From: Cornus controversa
Lineage: Eukaryota; Streptophyta; Magnoliopsida; Cornales; Cornaceae
DNA: 64,000 bases
NCBI GenBank assembly: GCA_026545225.1
Contig: CM048848.1
Span: 23,104,806-23,168,805, forward strand
Reading direction: 5' to 3'
Under the pieces are notes generated by a model. It was not told the origin of the DNA. It was given only the letters and a program-made list of their open reading frames with translations, and did not search any database. The position numbers and the translations under genes were made by a program. The stretch's first letter is position 1, and each line of letters opens with the position of its first letter. This document shows, piece after piece, positions 58,488-64,000 of the stretch.

Positions 58488-59711
58488 ATGGCGAGGGTGA
58501 AGAACGCCACTGGTGCTGTTCGTGACGTGCCCGGGCGAGCCTTCCGGTCTCGGAAGTTCCACCCGGAGCAGGTTTTCGACTTAGCCGAGTTTGAGAGGCG
58601 TCTCGACACCGCGTGGACGGTTGCCGAGCTCAGGAGGCGTCGCCCCGACCGGCTATGTGTGCCTCCCACCGACGTGGCACACGAGCGCCTAGTGCAGGTC
58701 TTTTACGAGCACATGACCTACTCCTGCACTGTGCCAGATACACTCGAGACTGTCGTGGCCACTGTCACGATCACGATTACGCCGAGCCGGATTGCTCATA
58801 TGCTTGGCATCCCTCACCAGCAGCCGCCGGACATGGTTGGCCCAGACGGTCAGCCACTTTATAGTGCCGCACTCCCAGCAGACACTACGCTCTTCTCGAT
58901 AGTGATGGACATGTGTGGCGGGGCGTTTACCACGCCCAGTCACAACTGCACGTCCAAATCGATGTGCCCGAGCAGATATTGGTTCCTGGACACCGTTCTC
59001 CTCAAGAATGTGTGTCCGCTGTAGCACGTGGCCGAGCACAGGGGCGACCTCCTCCGTTGCCTCTATGCTTTCCATACGGGTGCATGGTTTTCTGTTCCAT
59101 CGCTGATCTGGGGGCAGATGCACAAAGTCTAGGATGGCCTCGTCAACAAGAGGAAGAGGAGAGCAGCGAGTTGGCGGCTTCCCTTTCCTTTCCTGATCGC
59201 CGCTTTTCTCAGCAGTGCCAGTATACCGGTCAGTCGGACTGACATTCAGTTGGCACCGCCCACCCGCTTCACATCTACTCAGTGGGAGCGGGTGAGGCGG
59301 CACTTAGAGCGACAGGACCATCAGGGTGATCCACCAGACGATGTAGATATGGATGCCCCGGTGGAGGCGGATGAGGGCGAGCCAGCAGAGGCTGAGTCAG
59401 AGGACGAGGAGATGGAGGAGGAGGAGATGGATGTCGCTGCAGAGCGGCATGATATCTTAGCGACGGGCTATTCCTGCCTGGCGGCTGACGTAGAGCGGCT
59501 CCAACAGGGTTTTGACGAGCACGTCCAGGTGACGCAGAGTCAGTTGGCAGGTATTCGGACGGACATTTCTTCTCTGGCATAGGGCCAGAGAGCGATCTTA
59601 GACGAGTTCCGAGCCTTCCGGCAGGACCTGCAGTTCCTGTTCGCAGGTGGAGCCTCCACCTCCACTTCTGCTCCCACCGAGCCACCACCACCACCACCCG
59701 CCCTCGAGTAG
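58488..59711 (+). pseudogene. Env-position third ORF of element D (PMD/Transposase_32-like)
   Basis: A GC-rich frame of about 408 codons lies between pol and the 3' LTR, where Athila elements carry the so-called env-like gene. The N-terminal half (FHPEQVFDLAEFERRLDTAW, LVQVFYEHMTY, VTITITPSRIAHMLGIPHQ) has the pattern of the 'putative plant transposon protein' domain found in these ORFs. The C-terminal half is acidic (EDEEMEEEEMDV) with heptad-like leucines and a proline-rich end. TAG stops at 59022, 59130 and 59580 are the only breaks in one continuous frame. I see no signal peptide or clear membrane segment, so an envelope role is not supported. The function is unknown. Confidence 0.75.
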
Positions 59712-60895
59712 CTGCATTTTATTCCTCTTTTATGCTTTACTTTCTGTATTTTTCTTTCTTTATTTTTGATAGGCCATGTTGGCCATGTTTAGTTTCTTTT
59801 TGAGTATTCCGCCTACATGTACACTTTGCACTGAAACTCATTTTCATCTTTATGGAATACATTTCTATTTTCTTTTATGTCATGTGTTATCTTTACTGTC
59901 TTTCTTTTTGCTTTTCGTCAATTTATCTGTTCTCTATACTTTGACTATGTATGTAGTACCACTTGTCTAATTGTTATATGCAATTCCGTTGATGATTTCC
60001 GTTTATTACCGCCTGGTTTTAATTCCCAATACTGTTGAGATTGCTTCAACACAGTATGGCGGTAATAAAGAAAGGCAGCCCCTTTGCGTGCTATACGTTA
60101 GCATGCCTGGATAGTCAATATCTTGTCGCATAGACCTCTTAGACAATTGGGAAACACCAGTTCAGACCCTTAGATATATAGTGATATTGGCCTTGTCAGT
60201 TTGTGCATAATTATTTCATTATGTTCTATTTATCTACTTTTTGTTCCTTTTAATGCTCGTGGTATCCAGTGGGTGTTCTATGCAGGTTTTCCGTATTTAC
60301 ACGATGCCCGCTGCTGTGGAATACCATTTTTCTCGCATTCTGCCATCCCGGTAACTTCTTTCCTTGTTCATCTTGTCCAAACATTGAGGACAATGTTACA
60401 TATAAGTTTGGGGGTGCGGTATGCTATACCACTTGCATACGCTTGCAATGTTCGGTTATTATTTTGAGTGTCATTGTAGAGCAGTTTTTCTTCTTCTTGA
60501 TATTTTTGGATGCTTGCCATGATGTCCTGCTTTTTAAAGGAAGTCATTCGAATGAATGTCCGAGGTAAATGCAGCAGGTAGTTAAGAACTTTAACATTGT
60601 AAATACCCGCACTTTTGCAAGCTTTATTGTAGGCTAGAACGGTCTACATTTTTGTCCAAATTCGAGCACGTACGGTTCTTGCCCTAAATTTGTCCTTAAC
60701 CGCACAAATTCGCACAGATGCATTTTAAATTGTGGGGTATAAGTCTGAGGGAGAATTTTTTAAAATTTCTGTTTTTATCTGAGTAACGTAAAGAATAAGT
60801 TCTTCTGGTTGTTGTAAAAAAAAAAAAAAAGGGGAAAAAGAAAGAAAAAGAGAAAAATATGCAATAAGCCTTCTCACTCAATAAACCAGATTTCT

Positions 60896-61108
60896 ATGCC
60901 TCAAGGCAGGGAATATTCGCGTATAAGTGTGTAAGGTTGAGCAATAATAAGCGGGTGGCTTGCTTACGCTCATCGCCTTGTAAGCTCGGTCATTAAGTCC
61001 GAGGGGTGCTTCTTCACCTAATGCCCTAAAACCAATTGGTTTGGGAGTCATTGGCCCAACTCCGCTACATGGGCTTGCAAGAAAGCAAAAAGAGCTAAGC
61101 ATTGCACG
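60896..61108 (+). ncRNA. Conserved, possibly structured 3' block of Athila-type elements
   Basis: In order: ATGCCTCA, TTCGCGT, CCTAATGCCCTAAAACCA, GGTTTGGGAGTCATTG, GCTACATGG, a GAAAGC string and CATTGCAC. The same ordered strings occur in A (31511-31735) and on the minus strand at 25005-25216, although LTRs of the two families are unrelated. The AAACCAATTGGTTT palindrome (61029-61042) becomes AAAGCCATCTGGTTT in A. This is a candidate RNA element, not a proven one. Confidence 0.45.
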
Positions 61109-61516
61109 ATCATCCGCGCATGAGCAATCATGAATGTTTTGTGATAATGAACAGCCGAGTCGAGCATTTTCAATGAGTTTTTCTCCTAAAAACAGATTTG
61201 TTCGTTTTTCTTCTCCAAATATGACAAAAGCCGCACGTTAGAATGCATGTTCACCTTTCAAAGAGGATTTTGGGGCTGGAATGGTTATAGTTGTTTGGAC
61301 TGGCCATTATGTGGGGACTGTCGTTCATTTATAGCTTGTGAAAGTCCATTTTTGCTAATGACCACATAGTTCTGTAATACTTGTTGCATTTGCCAAATGT
61401 GAAATGAACGGATGAGCGGCCTTTATCTAGTTGATGACTGAGCATGATTAAAATTTTGTATAAGATAGTTGATTTCATTTTTGTAATATTGTATTGCTAA
61501 GGGACTAGCAATATGT

Positions 61517-61529
61517 AAGTTTGGGGGTG
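61517..61529 (+). promoter_or_regulatory. Element D polypurine tract
   Basis: AAGTTTGGGGGTG abuts the 3' LTR and is preceded four bases upstream by a seven-base-pair hairpin. It primes plus-strand synthesis in this class of element. Confidence 0.9.
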
Positions 61530-62955
61530 TGATAAGTGTTCAATTCTAGCATTTGAACCCTCTTTATTGCATACGTTGGTTCCGTTTTTACGTTTACCGA
61601 GATATGTTTACGGTATTTTTGTGTTTTTGATGTTTTGCAGGTATTGGAGTAAATGGAGCAAAGTTGGAAGCTTTCTGCAATCAAGAGAAGAAATCAGGAA
61701 ATGCAGCCAAGGCATCTCGATCAATCGAGATGTTGATTTCGATTAATCGAAATCTCGATTGATCGAGATCTCATTTCGATTGATCGAAATCTCGATCAAT
61801 CGAGATTCAATTTCGATCAATTGAAATTCTGCAGAGCCCACTTGGCCACTTGCTCACCTGCTCTCCCACTTGCAACAAAATCCCCCTTTTTGCACGACTT
61901 AGGGGGATTGTATGACTTGAACAAGACTTTTGGGGGCCTTCTTGATACAAGAGATATATATAATGATATATATATATATATGGTGGGCCCAAGGTTGAAA
62001 AAGAAGCCAAAAAGCACACAAAAGGGCCATATCTCTCATATCTGATATATCTCTCAAGACACACTAGAAAATCAGAGGAGAGACCTTCGGGAGAGGAAGA
62101 GAAAGAGCTGAACCAGACCAAGAAGCTTCATTCTCTTCATCAATGGAAGGGTGCAAGGCAACCATGAGCAAATAACTCTTCTACTAGGGTGTTGGTTTCA
62201 ACCCCTAGCCATGTAAACTTGTTCATCTTTGTAGCTCTTGGGATTTATATTTAAATGTGGATTATTTAGCCTAGTGATTTTGTACACAAATACATCTCTT
62301 TTATATATTCATTTGATATGGAATTTATTCTTGTCTTAGAGTAGATTTTGTCACTTGAATGAACAACATTTGCATATTCCACAAGAAGTGCAAATGATGG
62401 CTAGATAATGGTATTTAATTGAATGTGTGATGTTAATTTGTATAGACCATGCCAAGACAAGGTAGTTTGGATGCATGTAGTGTTCACTTAGAGAGTAAAG
62501 TAATTAGGTAGTTAGTTAGGTTGAAGAGCTATGCTTGTTGAAGATGGATTATGATAGGTTAGCACACACATTGATCTTTTGATATGTCATTGAGGTCACA
62601 AGCCTAATGACATTGTTAGGCACTTAATTAATAAATCCCATGCTTGCTACACTTATGAACATGTGAATGGCTAGTGGTGGAAACCAACCCTAGTTCTCTC
62701 TCCCAACTTTAAACTCTTTAATTTTCTTGTCATTTCATTCATGCAATAGTTTTTAAACACAGCCAAAAATCTATTTTTAGAATTAAAGTAGAATTAATCT
62801 TCCCGTAAGACAATTGCGACTAGTCCTCATGGGATCGATACCCTCCATATAGAACCTTATCTACAAAGATTCGTGCTCTTGCGAGTGGTTAAATTATATT
62901 TTGATAAAAAGGGCAAAAATTAAGCTTACAATATAATTTAGTTCCGACCACATCA
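61530..62955 (+). repeat. Element D 3' LTR
   Basis: TGATAAGTG...CACATCA, 1426 bp, close to the 5' LTR. It is followed at once by a pol fragment of another element. Confidence 0.95.
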
Positions 62956-64000
62956 AAGAGCTTAGTAGAGGTCTTATATCAACATCGTGAACCAATTGGG
63001 TGGAGTGTTGCTGATCTTAAGGGCATTGATCCCTCAATTTGCATGCACAAAATTCATTTGGAAGAAGGATGTAAGCCATCTAGAGAGGCACAGAGGCGAC
63101 ATAACCCCAACATGAAGGAGGTGGTAAAGAAAGAGGTTGTCAAGTTACTCGATGCAGGTATTATTTATCCAATTTCTGACAGCACATGGGTGAGTCCAAC
63201 ACAAGTGGTTCCTAAGAAGTCTGGCCTTACCATTGTCCCTAACTCTATAGGAGAGGTTGTTCTACAACGTACTGCCATAGGTTGGCAGGTTTGCATTGAT
63301 TATAGAAAGCTCAATTCTATAACAAGGAAGGATCACTTCCCTCTTCCATTCATTGATCAAATACTCGAAAGGTTAGCTGGTCAGAGCTATTATTGCTTTC
63401 TAGATGGCTACTCTGGTTATAACCAAGTGGCTATGGATCCAGAAGATCAAGAGAAGACTACTTTCACTTGTCCTTTTGGTACTTTTGCTTATCGTCATAT
63501 GCCATTTGGGTTATGTAATGCTCTGGTGACATTCCAGAGGTATATGATGGCTATCTTTTTTGACATGGTGGAAAAATTCTTGAAAGTTTTCATAGTTGAC
63601 TTCTCTATTTTTGGATCATCCTTTGAAAATTGTTTAAGTAATTTATCACATGTGCTTCAAAGGTGCCAAGAACGGAATTTGGTACTTAGTTGGGAGAAGA
63701 GTCATTTCATGGTAAATGAGGGTATTGTGTTAGGCCATATTGTTTCAGAGAGAGGCATTGAAGTTGATAAAACAAAGATCGACCTAATTGCAACTCTACC
63801 TCATCCAACTTCAGTAAGGCAAGTTCGATCTTTCTTAGGCCATACTGGGTTCTATAGAAGATTTATCAAGGATTTTAGTAAAATTGCTTGACTATTGTGC
63901 TATTTGTTATCTAAAGATGTTCCATTTATCTTTGATGAAGAATGTGTGCAAGCTTTTGAAAAGCTTCGGTCTCTTTTATCCTCTACACCAATCATGCAAT
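62956..64000 (+). pseudogene. Element E: family-A/B pol fragment with mutated RT active site
   Basis: The frame opens at the LTR junction with LVEVLYQHREPIGW, then SVADLKGIDPSICMHKIHL, the pre-RT region. The RT follows with WVSPTQVVPKK, CIDYRKLN and FLDGYSGYNQ. The catalytic box reads VFIVDF at about 63586, where B and D have VFMDDF, so the first of the two catalytic aspartates is valine. TGA at 63889-63891 interrupts the frame in KIA-LLC; similarity continues to the window edge. The protein resembles B more than D. The fragment has no visible 5' part. Confidence 0.92.

Larger units (their letters stand above)
59712..61529 (+). other. Element D 3' non-coding region with conserved modules
   Basis: It contains hairpin ACATTGAGGACAATGT (60381-60396) followed by AAGTTTGGGGGTG (60404), a purine run (60819-60861), a block shared with A (60896-61108), a second hairpin ATTGCTA...TAGCAAT (61493-61512), and the polypurine tract AAGTTTGGGGGTG (61517-61529). 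No conserved ORF is visible. Confidence 0.85.
49940..62955 (+). mobile_element. Element D: nearly intact 13-kb Athila-type retrotransposon with third ORF
   Basis: LTRs 49940-51367 and 61530-62955 differ at only a few percent of sites by eye. Between them are a tRNA-Asp primer site, gag, a gag-pol-frame pol with all enzyme domains, a third ORF in the env position and a polypurine tract. The lesions are few: one gag/pol frame change, one TGA in RNase H and three TAGs in the third ORF. The expected pentamer duplication is absent (GTTGC left, AAGAG right), and the flanks belong to two different elements. Confidence 0.95.

Noticed and set aside
58689-59697. Long minus-strand open frames opposite the third ORF of D
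   Set aside because: They lie antisense to a GC-rich frame, where stops are rare by composition, and show no family pattern.
12794-59711. Reassigned amber codon or readthrough coding because so many stops are TAG
   Set aside because: The same frames also hold TGA, TAA and frameshifts, the host is a plant with the standard code, and methylcytosine deamination explains the TAG bias.
58488-59711. Calling the third ORF a true envelope gene
   Set aside because: Its position fits, but no signal peptide, fusion peptide or membrane anchor is visible; the domain resembles the plant transposon-associated type.
61821-62121. ORFs in element D LTRs (also 50218-50522)
   Set aside because: They occur on both strands, are short, and lie in U3 and repeat sequence without domain features.

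Overview
The window is plant nuclear DNA. It is AT-rich, and almost all of it is transposable elements at different stages of decay, with one broken disease-resistance gene. The resistance pseudogene is of the R1-like CC-NBS-LRR type, which is best known from asterids (Solanaceae, Lamiales and relatives). A lamiid eudicot is therefore a reasonable but weakly supported guess. I see no intact host gene, no tRNA or rRNA gene, and nothing prokaryotic.

Layout. Positions 1-9595 are intergenic DNA holding an RNase H-like fragment (1089-1340), two CACTA transposon right ends (to 2942 and to 4651), a MULE-type inverted-repeat element with an Au-type SINE nested inside it (7163-8156), and several short tandem duplications. 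Positions 9596-12175 look like a solo LTR of 2.6 kb. Positions 12360-17196 are a complete but dead Ty1/copia element with a perfect CCTTA target-site duplication. Positions 17805-20518 are the NLR pseudogene. Positions 20880-22934 are the 5' half of a Tat/Ogre-type Ty3/gypsy element.

From 22935 to the right edge the window is a nest of Athila-type Ty3/gypsy elements. 22935-25830 is an inverted 3' end of an element (LTR plus 3' internal sequence). 25831-33706 has the order 3' internal, LTR, internal, LTR; the full unit (26199-33706) is a gag-only, non-autonomous element (A). 33707-38100 is a minus-strand gag-pol relative (B) that has lost its integrase. 39146-40306 is a MULE with a perfect 9-bp duplication. 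40342-44721 is a second gag-only element (C), cut by the LTR of a minus-strand chromovirus (F, 44722-49939, Tekay/Del-like). 49940-62955 is a 13-kb, nearly intact Athila-type element (D) with gag, protease, RT, RNase H, integrase and a GC-rich env-position third ORF. 62956-64000 is a pol fragment of the A/B family (E), running off the window.

How the parts relate. A and C share the same two internal deletions (protease; RT-RNase H-integrase) but keep gag, so they look like an amplified TR-GAG type lineage that would depend on B/E-type relatives for enzymes. D and A have unrelated LTR sequence, but their long 3' non-coding regions share an ordered set of motifs: a purine run, a block of about 220 nt, and two hairpins each followed by a polypurine-tract-like AAGTTTGGGGGT. 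In D the third ORF has its own TATA-like box, GC-rich leader and 5'-UTR intron, directly downstream of an array of TCGATYRATCGA near-palindromes. The same kind of array lies upstream of the TATA region in D's LTRs. These 3' modules, and the CAG-to-TAG decay pattern across several elements, are the most interesting observations here.
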